The translations under genes were made by a program, and so were the position numbers. Of a DNA stretch of 64,000 nt, positions 42,945-52,268 are shown one piece after another (the first letter of the stretch is position 1; each line of letters begins with the position of its first letter). The DNA is from an uncultured bacterium (GTDB lineage: Bacteria; Cyanobacteriota; Vampirovibrionia; Gastranaerophilales; Gastranaerophilaceae), in assembly GCA_902788345.1 (NCBI GenBank), contig CADAJP010000005.1, forward strand, positions 62,001-126,000, written 5' to 3'. A model generated the notes under the pieces. It did no database searches, was not told where the DNA came from, and worked only from the letters and a program-made list of their open reading frames with translations.

Positions 42945-42963
42945 TAAAATTACACCAACAAAT

Positions 42964-42999
42964 AAAAAGACTTCAATCAAAGCAGATTGAAGTCTTTTT
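42964..42999. terminator. bidirectional terminator
   Basis: AAAAAGACTTCAATC pairs perfectly with GATTGAAGTCTTTTT. It serves the small gene and the convergent gdhA. Confidence 0.85.
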
Positions 43000-43021
43000 A
43001 TTAAAATTTTATATTTAATTA

Positions 43022-44374
43022 TTAAACAATACCCTGAGCAATCATAGCATTCGCAAGTTTATTAAATGCTGCAATATTCGCACCTGCAACATAATTACCA
43101 TTCTGTCCGATACTGTCAGAAGCCGCTTTGCAAGCATTGAAAATATTTATCATAATTCTTTCAAGTTTGCTTTCTACTTCTTCAAAAGTATAATAATATC
43201 TCATACTATTTTGGCTCATTTCAATTGCAGAAGTCGCAACTCCGCCTGCATTTGCAGCTTTTGCCGGAGCAAATAAAATGTTGTGTTGCTGCAAGTATTC
43301 AGTAGCATCAAGAGTTGTAGGCATATTAGCACCTTCCGCAACAGCTATAACACCATTCTGAACAAGAACCTTTGCATCCTCCAATGTTAATTCATTTTGA
43401 GTTGCACAAGGCAAGGCAATATCAGTTTTAATTTTCCAAATTGGAGCACTGTCGCCCGCTCTTTGTTCAATATATTCAGCTTGCGGATGACATTCTAAAT
43501 ATTCTTTGATTCTTCCGCGTCTTACTTCTTTTATATCCTTTATACAATCAAGGTCAATGCCGTCTTTGTCATATATGCACCCGTTTGAATCGCACATTGC
43601 AACAACTTTTGCACCCATTGAAACTGCCTTTTGGCATGCATATATTGCAACATTACCGGAGCCTGATATTGTAACGGTTTTACCCGCTACAGTCTGATTA
43701 TGATGAGACAACATTTCACGAAGGAAGAACATCAAACCGTATCCTGTTGCCTCTTTTCTTGTAAGAGAACCACCGTAGCATATATCTTTTCCTGTTAATA
43801 CTCCGCCTTCATAAGCATCTTTTATTCTTTTATACTGACCGAATAAATATCCGATTTCTCTGCCGCCAACACCGATATCACCTGCCGGAACATCAACATC
43901 CTGACCGATATGACGATATAATTCAGTCATAAAACTTTGACAAAAACGCATAACTTCATTATCTGATTTACCTTTTGGATCAAAATCACTTCCGCCTTTT
44001 GCACCTCCAATTGGCAAACCTGTTAATGCATTTTTAAATATCTGCTCGAATCCCAAAAACTTCATAACACTTAAATTTACACTCGGATGAAATCTTAAAC
44101 CGCCCTTATACGGACCGATTAAAGAGTTATATTGAACTCTGTAGCCTCTGTTAACAACAACTTCACCCTTATCGTTAACCCATGGTACTCTGAACATTAT
44201 AACTCTTTCAGGTTCTATAAGTCTTTCCAGGATACCATTTTTTTCATATTTATCGCTTGTATTGATTACAGGCTCAATTGAACATAACACCTCGTTTAAT
44301 GCCTGCAAAAATTCAGGCTGATTACCATCTCTTTTTTTTGCGATTTCTAAAACTCTTTCAACATAACTGTTCAT
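43022..44374 (-). CDS. gdhA: NADP-type glutamate dehydrogenase
   Basis: Interconverts 2-oxoglutarate plus ammonia and glutamate. The 450-aa protein has GPYKGGLRFHPSVN, the catalytic-Lys motif LPIGGAKGGSDFDPKGKSD, VPAGDIGVGGREIGYLFGQYK and the Rossmann motif SGSGNVA. This is the hexameric S50-II type of about 450 aa, usually NADPH-linked and assimilatory. AAGGGAAG precedes the ATG. Monocistronic. Confidence 0.96.
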   Translation of the reverse strand: MNSYVERVLEIAKKRDGNQPEFLQALNEVLCSIEPVINTSDKYEKNGILERLIEPERVIMFRVPWVNDKGEVVVNRGYRVQYNSLIGPYKGGLRFHPSVNLSVMKFLGFEQIFKNALTGLPIGGAKGGSDFDPKGKSDNEVMRFCQSFMTELYRHIGQDVDVPAGDIGVGGREIGYLFGQYKRIKDAYEGGVLTGKDICYGGSLTRKEATGYGLMFFLREMLSHHNQTVAGKTVTISGSGNVAIYACQKAVSMGAKVVAMCDSNGCIYDKDGIDLDCIKDIKEVRRGRIKEYLECHPQAEYIEQRAGDSAPIWKIKTDIALPCATQNELTLEDAKVLVQNGVIAVAEGANMPTTLDATEYLQQHNILFAPAKAANAGGVATSAIEMSQNSMRYYYTFEEVESKLERIMINIFNACKAASDSIGQNGNYVAGANIAAFNKLANAMIAQGIV

Positions 44375-44527
44375 ATATACTTCCCTTTTCTTTTTTCACG
44401 TTTTTTATACTACTACTATATTAGCAACATTGCAAGTGTATTTAATACAATATTAATATTATCTTTATGCGATATATACAACTGTCTAATTTTAATATAA
44501 AATTGAGAAATTAATATATTAGTTATA

Positions 44528-45343
44528 ATGTTACATATTACGATACTAACAATTTTATTATTAATTGGATTTTTAGCTTTTCAAAGAAGAACCATATTAA
44601 AATATAAAGAGTTAAGTATTCGGGAAAAATCTTTTTTAGCCACATTAACCCATGACTTAAAATCCCCGACAAGAGCCCAAATAAACATGCTGAACTTACT
44701 CTTAAAAGGTAATTTTGGAAAACTTAATCCTCAGCAATACGAAATGATTAAACTCACTTGCACTTCAAGTAAATATATGTCAAATCTTGTGGGCAATATT
44801 CTGACAAATTACAAATATGAAAGTCACTCCGTAAATTTGAAGATGGAATATTTTGATCTTATAAAAATTATAAATGAGATTCTTAATGAAAATAAATATA
44901 GTCTTTGTGATAAAAATTTTGATGTAAAAATTTTAACACCTTTGAATGAATGTATTATATTTGCTGACGAACTTGAAATAAGGAGAGTTATCCAAAATTT
45001 ACTAAATAATGCAATAACATACGGGTTAAAAAATACAACAATAAAAATTAAATTAAAGAAAAATTCAAAATTTACAATATTTTCTATATCAAATGAAAGC
45101 AACCCCATATCCCAAAAAGAAATCAAACACTTGTTTAAAAAATTTTCCAACACGCATAATACAAAAATCAATAAATATTCAACAGGTTTGGGCTTATACA
45201 CAGCAAAAAATATTATCGAACAGCATAACGGTAAAGTTTATGCAAAATGCACCGACAACGGCAAATTTACATTCGGTTTCAGGCTTAAAACAGCAACACA
45301 AGATTTTGCAAAATCACAGACAAATTTAAAGGGCAATAACTAA
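44528..45343 (+). CDS. membrane-anchored sensor histidine kinase
   Basis: A 271-aa protein with one N-terminal membrane segment (2-19), then a HisKA H box (FLATLTHDLKSPTRAQ, H42) and HATPase boxes (N box QNLLNNAITYGL; GLGLYTAKNIIEQH). There is almost no extracytoplasmic part, so it probably senses through the membrane or a partner. No response regulator is adjacent. The TATAAT overlapping the ATG is probably chance. A hairpin terminator (AAAGGGCAATAA / TTATTGCCCTTT) includes its last codons. Confidence 0.83.
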   Translation: MLHITILTILLLIGFLAFQRRTILKYKELSIREKSFLATLTHDLKSPTRAQINMLNLLLKGNFGKLNPQQYEMIKLTCTSSKYMSNLVGNILTNYKYESHSVNLKMEYFDLIKIINEILNENKYSLCDKNFDVKILTPLNECIIFADELEIRRVIQNLLNNAITYGLKNTTIKIKLKKNSKFTIFSISNESNPISQKEIKHLFKKFSNTHNTKINKYSTGLGLYTAKNIIEQHNGKVYAKCTDNGKFTFGFRLKTATQDFAKSQTNLKGNN

Positions 45344-45358
45344 ATTATTGCCCTTTTG
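45328..45358. terminator. bidirectional terminator between kinase and lpxA
   Basis: AAAGGGCAATAA (45328-45339), loop CTAAA, TTATTGCCCTTT (45345-45356), then T. Confidence 0.8.
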
Positions 45359-45363
45359 TCATT

Positions 45364-46170
45364 TTATTCTTCATCCAATGATTGATATCCTGATTTATGC
45401 GATTTTAATAGTACACCACGTTTTGAAGTGTGTATAAAATCTATCATTTTTTCAATATATTCATTTGTAGGAATTTCTGCCTGAATTTTTTCAATAGCCT
45501 GAGAAGTATTGTATTCATCAGATATTAACAGTTTGAAAGCCTCATTGATATGAGTTCTTGTTTCCAAATCAATACCTCTGCGTTTAAGAGCAATTACATT
45601 TATTGTTCTTGGAACAGGCGGACGACCTTCTCCCTTTGAATAAGGAAGAATATCCTGACGAGAAGCAGAAAATCCGCTGACAATAGACATAGTACCGATT
45701 CTGATATTTTGATGAAATACACTCATACCGCCTACAAATGCGCCAAATTCAACATGAACATGACCGCCAAGTGTTACAAGATTTGCGAGGATAACCTGAT
45801 CCTCAAGCACACAGTTATGAGCAACATGTGCTCCAACCATGATCAAACATTTATTACCGATTCTTGTTGTAAAATCACCACAAGCAGCAGCTCTGTGGAT
45901 AGTTACATTTTCTTTAATTATAGTTTCATCACCGATAACGACTTTTGTTTCTTCTCCCTTGTATCCTAAATCCTGCGGTTCGGAACCAATAGTTGCAAAC
46001 GGAGAAATTGTACAATTATTACCAATTTCTGCATACTCAATATGTGCATTTGAAATAACTCTGGTTCCACTGCCAATTTTTACGTTTTTACCTATTACAA
46101 CATAAGGACCAATTATTGCATCATCCGCAATTTGAGCAGAAGGATCAATTATCGCTGTTTTGTCTATCAT
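45364..46170 (-). CDS. lpxA: UDP-N-acetylglucosamine acyltransferase
   Basis: First step of lipid A synthesis: O-acylation of UDP-GlcNAc. From 46170 the protein is 268 aa, with left-handed beta-helix hexapeptide repeats and the catalytic His H118 in GAHVAHNC. It also has IHRAA...G, and a C-terminal helical domain with RRGID. Its presence indicates an LPS-bearing outer membrane. GGAG lies 8 bases before 46170. An in-frame ATG at 46221 lacks a site and would add a non-homologous head. No other lpx gene is adjacent. Confidence 0.93.
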   Translation of the reverse strand: MIDKTAIIDPSAQIADDAIIGPYVVIGKNVKIGSGTRVISNAHIEYAEIGNNCTISPFATIGSEPQDLGYKGEETKVVIGDETIIKENVTIHRAAACGDFTTRIGNKCLIMVGAHVAHNCVLEDQVILANLVTLGGHVHVEFGAFVGGMSVFHQNIRIGTMSIVSGFSASRQDILPYSKGEGRPPVPRTINVIALKRRGIDLETRTHINEAFKLLISDEYNTSQAIEKIQAEIPTNEYIEKMIDFIHTSKRGVLLKSHKSGYQSLDEE

Positions 46171-46267
46171 CTTAGAACTCCTCTCTCTACAAACTATTAA
46201 GTTTATTATAGTACAAAACACGCAAAAACATTAAAACTTTATATTATTTTAATAAGTAAATTACAAA

Positions 46268-48211
46268 CTATTTCTTTTGTTCAAGTTTATGAATTTCGGC
46301 AGCAAGTTCTATGAGCTGATTTTCAAGCTTTTTATTTTCTTTTTTAAGTTTTGCTATACGATCCAAATCATTTTGTAATCTTTCAATATGAGATGTGATT
46401 TTTTGATTAAGTTCTTTTATGGAATTTATAGCAGAATAAAACATTTCATCCCAGCGAATTTTATAATATCCATCGGAATTTTTTGTGACTGCATTCGGGA
46501 AAATCATTTTCAAATCCTGAGCAATTACCCCAACATGTTTTTCTTTTAGCTTATCAGCTTTAAAGTAATAATCATAAATTTTCAATTCTGATAAATCTTT
46601 TAATCCTGAGTCGAATTTTCCACCGATATTTTTCAATCTGGCATCACTCATAAAACCTCTTAATCCGGTTTGAGTCAAAATAGGACAACAGGAACCGGAA
46701 ACGTCACCACCATAATTATAAACAGCATGAGCTCTGCTTAAATCAACACTCAACGCTCCGCTATTGCCTGTATAGAAATAACTTGTATCACCTTCGATAT
46801 TATCAAATCTGTTAGGATACCCAAAGTCAGAAGTCCAGTCATATGACTGTTTACCCGGTGATGTATATGCTCCTGCACCGCCATTTAACAGATATATATA
46901 TGTAGAACTGCCGGTTTGAGTACATATACAATTTTCCCTGCCGCCATATACTTGATGCAAATAACCACCCTGACCTGTTAACGGAACAGCCCCTGCACTA
47001 CCGTCAAATCCTATATACGGCTTGTGATTACCCGGAAACTCTTTATAAAAAGTGTAACCCATCAGAGCATCTTTTGAACCGGATGAAACCAACGGAGTCT
47101 TACCATACATATAAGTTTGACCGCGCACTATAAGATTTCCGTACACAACAACGGCTGCATCACCTAAACCTTCTGCCAATGAGCCTCTTGCATTGTTTAC
47201 AACAACAGCAGCAGGACTATTTAAAGATGAAATGCCACGTCCGATAAATACCTGCGTATCATTATTTGACACAGCAGTAGTTCCTGCGACAGCCTGACCT
47301 ATACATGTTTTGTTACTTGCACCCGTTCCGAGCTTTGCACAGGACATATATCCGATTGCGGTATTATTACTGCCGCTATATGTTTTATTAGCATTAGAAT
47401 TAGCACTTGACCTTGTAAATGCACCGACAGCCGTATTATATGACCCGCTTGCATTTGCACTATATCCGATAGCCGTATTATAATCACCGGCAAAGGATAC
47501 CCTTTCACCAACCGCCGTTGAATAATTTGCATTTACATTGGTTGAATCGGATATAACAGTATTATAACTGCCATTCGCGTTAGTATTATAACCAATATAA
47601 ACATTTGCACTGCCGGTAGTAGTATTTTGTCCCGCATACGCACCCACTCCGGTATTAAAATTGCCTGTAGATACATTTTGTAAGGCTTTTGAACCTATAG
47701 CAGTATTCCCGCTCCCCGTAGTTAAACCATTCAGCGCATTTTTACCATAAGCGGTATTTGCTCTTGATTCGGTTTCTGTGGCACCGGCATATGAAATAGA
47801 ATTATATTCACCGCCTAAAAGTAAATTATCACGACCTGCAGCTAAAAAGCCCTGTCTTTGACCATTATGATAAAATTCTATCGGTCGTTGAACAATATTA
47901 CCATTTACTCTGTCACTGGAACGAATAACCAATTTTGCATAAGGCTTATAATTAGTTTTAATATCTTCCAAATCAAGAGGAGAAACCCCTATCATAATTT
48001 CCTGCAATAATGCAGGATTTGAACCGGCTGTATGAATATCACCGTCATCATCCGCAGAAACTTCGTTCCAAACCTCAGCACTCATAAGAGTATTATGTCT
48101 TGAAGTAAGAATAGGCGCTACTGCCGCTATTACAACTGTCATTACGGCAAGAATTACCATCAATTCCGCAAGCGTAAATGCTTTATGAAGTTTTAATTTT
48201 ACACCTGACAT
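46268..48211 (-). CDS. pilin-like / YadA-head-repeat / peptidase S74 chimera (1)
   Basis: A 647-aa protein in three parts. Residues 1-36 are a type IV prepilin signal and helix (HKAFTLAELMVILAVMTVVI; A11 at -1, F12, E16 at +5). Residues about 150-325 are repeats of the pattern NTA(I/V)G...A, as in YadA/Hia trimeric autotransporter heads. Residues 520-600 are an S74 intramolecular chaperone domain with the cleavage site S522-D-A-R-L-K and GVIAQD...RWDEMFYSAINSIKEL. A coiled coil (600-647) closes it. Such domains normally trimerise fibres and cut themselves off. AAAGGAAG precedes the ATG. It lies 3 bases after its paralog. Confidence 0.82.
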   Translation of the reverse strand: MSGVKLKLHKAFTLAELMVILAVMTVVIAAVAPILTSRHNTLMSAEVWNEVSADDDGDIHTAGSNPALLQEIMIGVSPLDLEDIKTNYKPYAKLVIRSSDRVNGNIVQRPIEFYHNGQRQGFLAAGRDNLLLGGEYNSISYAGATETESRANTAYGKNALNGLTTGSGNTAIGSKALQNVSTGNFNTGVGAYAGQNTTTGSANVYIGYNTNANGSYNTVISDSTNVNANYSTAVGERVSFAGDYNTAIGYSANASGSYNTAVGAFTRSSANSNANKTYSGSNNTAIGYMSCAKLGTGASNKTCIGQAVAGTTAVSNNDTQVFIGRGISSLNSPAAVVVNNARGSLAEGLGDAAVVVYGNLIVRGQTYMYGKTPLVSSGSKDALMGYTFYKEFPGNHKPYIGFDGSAGAVPLTGQGGYLHQVYGGRENCICTQTGSSTYIYLLNGGAGAYTSPGKQSYDWTSDFGYPNRFDNIEGDTSYFYTGNSGALSVDLSRAHAVYNYGGDVSGSCCPILTQTGLRGFMSDARLKNIGGKFDSGLKDLSELKIYDYYFKADKLKEKHVGVIAQDLKMIFPNAVTKNSDGYYKIRWDEMFYSAINSIKELNQKITSHIERLQNDLDRIAKLKKENKKLENQLIELAAEIHKLEQKK

Positions 48212-48214
48212 TTA

Positions 48215-49990
48215 TTACTTCCTTTCAAGCCTCTGTACTCTTTCTTCTAATGAAGAAAGCTGCTTTAGAATATCGGTATGATGCCCTCTGACACCATTTA
48301 TTCCTCTGCGGAGTTCAACAACTTTATCTCTTATTATATCAATTTTATGAGATAGTTCTTTTATAGAATTTATTACAGCATAGAACATTTCGTCCCATCT
48401 TATCTTCAAAAATCCGTTTTCATCTTCGGAAACAGATTCAGGGAATACTTTTTGCAAATCCTGAGCAATTACACCAACCTGAGGTGTTCCTGACAAATCA
48501 TCTTTGAAAGTAAAATTATAAGGTTGGAGTTGTAACACCTTGTCTAGTCCCGCATTATTTTCTACAATATTAGTTTTTAAGCGTCTGTCAGATGTGATCA
48601 AACTGTTAGGTGCATTCCCATCCCTCTGAAGAAGATTTATTGTTCTTGGCCAAGCTATAGAATCCGCACTTGCAAAATTGTCAGTACAAACATAAACATT
48701 ATAACTCAATAATATAGCCTGATAAGAATCGGATATACAGCGATAGTGAGTCGGTTCATAAGCTTTTGAATCAATAAACTTATAATTTGCGACATTATTA
48801 CCATCTTTAATATATAACTTCCCGCGAATTACAAGATTTGAATTAAGCACTACATCCGCAGAATTTGCATTTAAAGAACTCCCGCTTATATTTCCGCCGT
48901 ATGTATGGACTTCCATAACACCACGACCGCCAAAACCTTTTGGCACACCACCCAAAAATATATGTTCATCTGATGCACCATATTGCGGAGTTCTGTTTAT
49001 ACTCGCACCAGAACCATAACCGATACAAGTGTTTAACCCTTTATCCGCACCTATTGAATTACAAGCATTTGTACCCACTGCAGTTAAACCTGCAAGAGTA
49101 TCACCGTTTGTTGAGCCTAACCCCCCGAGATTATACGCATTATAACCTATAATCGTATTATATTTCATTGCGAGATCTGCAGTCGCATTAGTATTCACAA
49201 GAACATTTGCGATATAATCATCACTATCGCTTCTGTACAAGCCTGAATTTATACCAAGAGCAATATTCTTTTCAGCTTTTGAATTTTCACCGCTGAACAT
49301 TGCATGATAACCTATACCAATATCATTTGCACCGAAACCTCCGCCGGCACCATCACCTATATATATTCCGTTCCCGCCGTAATTATTCGCCAACTGATAA
49401 CCGGCATTTGTACCAATAGCCGTAATATGAGTTGAAGTTCCTGACGGGATTTCAAAATTCGCAGATTCTAAAGCACCTGTACCCACCGCTAAAAAGCCAT
49501 TTGCAGCCGTCAACTTCTTCATTGTAGAAAAACCTAAAGATGTATTATCCGCACCGATTGTAGGGTGAAGCTGACCGATATGAACACCGTTTGCATCTAA
49601 CAATAAAGAACCTGCATCAATACCATTTGAAAGTTCGGATTCATTCGGAGAAAACCTGAACTGAATTTGAGGCTGAGGATAAGTTACCCCTTTATAAGTT
49701 ATATTTTTGGAATTTATGACGAGCTTACCGGAATGATTGTTATTTGCAACAGGATCCATACCTACATAAAGACTTGAAGTCCAGTCAGGAGCTCCCGGAT
49801 CAAAATATGCATCTCTTTCGGTGTCATTATTAACAAAATGCCAAATTGATTCAATTGAACCGGAATCGGCAATATGACGCTTTGTAATAATAGGAGCCAT
49901 TGCTGCAAATAACAACGCAATAATGACAAGAACTATAATAAGTTCCACCAAAGAAAACGCTTTATGCGAATTATATTTCATCCTCATCAT
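48215..49990 (-). CDS. pilin-like / YadA-head-repeat / peptidase S74 chimera (2)
   Basis: A 591-aa paralog of the downstream gene. The prepilin signal HKAFSLVELIIVLVIIALLFA has A11 at -1, F12 and E16. The middle has weaker head-type repeats (AIGTNAGYQ, GIGYHAMFSG, IIGYNAYN, CIGYGSG). The S74 domain starts at S467-D-R-R-L-K, followed by GVIAQDLQKVFPE and RWDEMFYAVINSIKEL, then a coiled coil to the end. A predicted trimeric adhesin or fibre tip inserted in the envelope by a pilin-type helix. GGGAG precedes the start. The two form an operon. Confidence 0.82.
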   Translation of the reverse strand: MMRMKYNSHKAFSLVELIIVLVIIALLFAAMAPIITKRHIADSGSIESIWHFVNNDTERDAYFDPGAPDWTSSLYVGMDPVANNNHSGKLVINSKNITYKGVTYPQPQIQFRFSPNESELSNGIDAGSLLLDANGVHIGQLHPTIGADNTSLGFSTMKKLTAANGFLAVGTGALESANFEIPSGTSTHITAIGTNAGYQLANNYGGNGIYIGDGAGGGFGANDIGIGYHAMFSGENSKAEKNIALGINSGLYRSDSDDYIANVLVNTNATADLAMKYNTIIGYNAYNLGGLGSTNGDTLAGLTAVGTNACNSIGADKGLNTCIGYGSGASINRTPQYGASDEHIFLGGVPKGFGGRGVMEVHTYGGNISGSSLNANSADVVLNSNLVIRGKLYIKDGNNVANYKFIDSKAYEPTHYRCISDSYQAILLSYNVYVCTDNFASADSIAWPRTINLLQRDGNAPNSLITSDRRLKTNIVENNAGLDKVLQLQPYNFTFKDDLSGTPQVGVIAQDLQKVFPESVSEDENGFLKIRWDEMFYAVINSIKELSHKIDIIRDKVVELRRGINGVRGHHTDILKQLSSLEERVQRLERK

Positions 49991-50120
49991 ACTCCCGAAT
50001 ATACTTAGGTTACTTTAATTATAACATATTTTATAACGCATTACAACATGATTTACATGTAATAAACATTTTCAATCGGATAACACAATTACAAAACTTA
50101 ACAATAAGAAAATATTTATA

Positions 50121-50129
50121 TGATAAAAT
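50121..50129 (+). promoter_or_regulatory. extended -10 close to the MFS start
   Basis: TGATAAAAT ends 9 bases before the ATG at 50139, giving a leader of about 3 bases. No ribosome-binding site is seen. Confidence 0.35.
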
Positions 50130-50138
50130 TATATTGCG

Positions 50139-51518
50139 ATGAAAAATGAACATATTAAATGGACAATTTGCCTCATTATAATACTTGGAAATTTTATAGG
50201 GATGCTGGATTCAACGACAATTCAGCTTGCCTTATATCAAATTTCCATAGGACTTGATATATCACTTTCAAAAGCACAATGGGTAATAATTGCATATATG
50301 CTTGTATTAACGGTATTCCTTCCGTTTTTTGGCAAAATTGGCGATTTATACCCTAAAAACAAAGTATATTCTGTCGGATTTTTTACATTTAGTATAGGTG
50401 CATTGCTTTGCACATTTTCGCCAAATTTCACCTTATTAGTGATATTCAGATGTATAGAAGCACTTGGAGCATCTATTATGCTTGCAAACGGCCCAGCCGT
50501 AATATCAACTCTTTTCAGAGGTGAAAACAGAGGAAAAGCTTTAGGTATAAACGGTAGTCTTGTTGCGGCAGGCGGTTTGCTCGGGCCTGCACTTGGCGGT
50601 ATGATGATAAACTTCTTTGGCTGGAGAACAATATTTTTACCCGCCTTCATAATATCCTTTACAGGCGGAATATTAAGTTATAAACTTGTTCCTTCATACA
50701 TAAGAAGAAAAGTATTCAAATTCGATTATAAAGGATTTTTATATTTTACAATTGCCCTGTGCGCTTTATTATTAGCGATATCTGAAGGTTACAGCTGGGG
50801 TTGGAAATCCATAAGAATTATATCCTTAGGAATTTTGACATTAATTTTCGGAAGCTTATTTTACTTCAGGGATAAAAAAATCAGCTATCCAATGATAAAT
50901 TTTCGAATGTTTAAAATAAAAACTTTTACTTTTGGAAATATTGCCGTAATGACCTCTTATATGACAATGTTTACGAATGCAATTTTGCTTCCGCTGTTTT
51001 TACAGGATATATTAAAATATAATGCATTTGTAACAGGACTTTTAATACTACCTTATTCTTTAGCTTCCTGCCTTGTAGCTCCTTTTGCGGGAACATATGC
51101 AGGTAAACACGGCAGTAAAATCTTAACAAGAATCGGACCAACGATATACATAATTGCACTTTTAATATTTACAAGTTTTGGAATTCACACAAAACAGTGG
51201 CAAGTTGTAGCTGCATCTATAATTATGGGTATCGGTAACGGATGTTTTCAATCTCCGTCTAATACCGCAATTATGACATCTGTTAAAACTGAAGAAGTAG
51301 GGATTGCAAGCGGAATACTTTCACTTTCAAGAAATATGGGGAATATTCTTGGAGTTGCAATAACCATCACACTATTTGAGAACTTTAAAAATCTGTATCA
51401 AAACGGCTCTTACCAATCCGCATTTTTATCCGCATATCATTTGACAATGGCATTTGGAATAGTCTTCGGAGTAACATGTCTTACATGTGCGATAATTGCT
51501 TATAACGACAAAAAATAA
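50139..51518 (+). CDS. MFS multidrug exporter, DHA2 (EmrB/QacA-like)
   Basis: A proton-driven drug exporter of the 14-helix class, by homology of motifs. The 459-aa protein starts with LGNFIGMLDSTTIQLALYQI (motif D1-like, with the membrane Asp), followed by GKIGDLYPKNKVY (motif A) and RCIEALGASIMLANGPAVIS (motif B). GGLLGPALGGMMINFFGWRTIFL is motif C of antiporters. Full length. No adaptor gene is next to it. Substrate unknown. Confidence 0.88.
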   Translation: MKNEHIKWTICLIIILGNFIGMLDSTTIQLALYQISIGLDISLSKAQWVIIAYMLVLTVFLPFFGKIGDLYPKNKVYSVGFFTFSIGALLCTFSPNFTLLVIFRCIEALGASIMLANGPAVISTLFRGENRGKALGINGSLVAAGGLLGPALGGMMINFFGWRTIFLPAFIISFTGGILSYKLVPSYIRRKVFKFDYKGFLYFTIALCALLLAISEGYSWGWKSIRIISLGILTLIFGSLFYFRDKKISYPMINFRMFKIKTFTFGNIAVMTSYMTMFTNAILLPLFLQDILKYNAFVTGLLILPYSLASCLVAPFAGTYAGKHGSKILTRIGPTIYIIALLIFTSFGIHTKQWQVVAASIIMGIGNGCFQSPSNTAIMTSVKTEEVGIASGILSLSRNMGNILGVAITITLFENFKNLYQNGSYQSAFLSAYHLTMAFGIVFGVTCLTCAIIAYNDKK

Positions 51519-51522
51519 TTTT

Positions 51523-51849
51523 TTATTTTAAAACCTTGATAGTATCTTTTGCAGTATTTTTCATATTGAGTATCGCTTTATTAATTGTTGCATTATTTAA
51601 AGAATCAAGAACACCAACTTCTGTTTTTAACCAAGTATTTATATCTGCCGCCTTTGTAGAATTACCGATTCCTAAGTTCATTAAAGAATCATATTTCGCC
51701 GGTGCGGATTGTTTTAACAGCATTTTTGCATTATCTCTTGCACGAACCAAATCCTGCTCGTTTTTTTTATTGAAATCCTGGCAGGCATTGTAGCCATATG
51801 CAATTAGTCCTGCACATACACCTATTTTTATTAAACTTTGAATACGCAT
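51523..51849 (-). CDS. small membrane-anchored hypothetical protein
   Basis: A 108-aa protein with an N-terminal hydrophobic segment (IKIGVCAGLIAYGYNA) and a soluble helical rest rich in Asn, Lys and Ala. AGGAG precedes the ATG. No recognised family. Lies between the MFS gene and dciA. Confidence 0.6.
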   Translation of the reverse strand: MRIQSLIKIGVCAGLIAYGYNACQDFNKKNEQDLVRARDNAKMLLKQSAPAKYDSLMNLGIGNSTKAADINTWLKTEVGVLDSLNNATINKAILNMKNTAKDTIKVLK

Positions 51850-51896
51850 AATTTTCTCCTGTTGCTGTTATTAAAACCGCAACAAAATTTTTTTTG

Positions 51897-52229
51897 CTAA
51901 ACCTCATCCACCCATTTTTTTACATCAAATTTCAAATCCGCAACTTTTATCCTTAAAGATTCGGTATAAGGTTTTAAACGATCTAAAATCTGAGTTTTTC
52001 TGAGCATTAATTCTTGAGCAACAATAGAAGACCGGCAGGCAATAACCATAACTGAGCCCTTTAGCATTGAGTACGGTTTTGAATTTTTTGCGAATTTTTC
52101 ACCTGCGGCAATTTTCCAGAATTTATATAAATTATTTCTTGTAATAGCTCTGCTTAATTCCTTGTCTTTTGACATTTGGGCAAGCAGATCATCTATATTT
52201 TGGAATTTTGTATATAAAATTTTCTTCAT
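51897..52229 (-). CDS. dciA: DUF721/DciA-like protein
   Basis: DciA is the ancestral loader of the replicative helicase DnaB in bacteria without DnaC/DnaI. The 110-aa protein has the DUF721 core: LYKFWKIAAGEKFAKNSKPYSMLKGSVMVIACRSSIVAQELMLRKTQILDRL by position 34-85, with the W and the LxVxxxSSxxxxEL pattern. Length suits the short forms. It is divergent from nrnA. Confidence 0.78.
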   Translation of the reverse strand: MKKILYTKFQNIDDLLAQMSKDKELSRAITRNNLYKFWKIAAGEKFAKNSKPYSMLKGSVMVIACRSSIVAQELMLRKTQILDRLKPYTESLRIKVADLKFDVKKWVDEV

Positions 52230-52250
52230 ATGCTTTTTTCAGTCAATTTT

Positions 52251-52268
52251 TATGCTACAATACAAAAA
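52251..52268 (+). promoter_or_regulatory. extended -10 giving a leaderless nrnA mRNA
   Basis: TGCTACAAT (hexamer 52256-52261) is followed by ACAAAA and then the ATG at 52268. There is no ribosome-binding site. Confidence 0.5.

Noticed and set aside
44524..44529. TATAAT overlapping the kinase ATG at 44528
   Set aside because: It would start transcription inside the gene, after the start codon. The spacing differs from the leaderless cases, so I treat it as chance.
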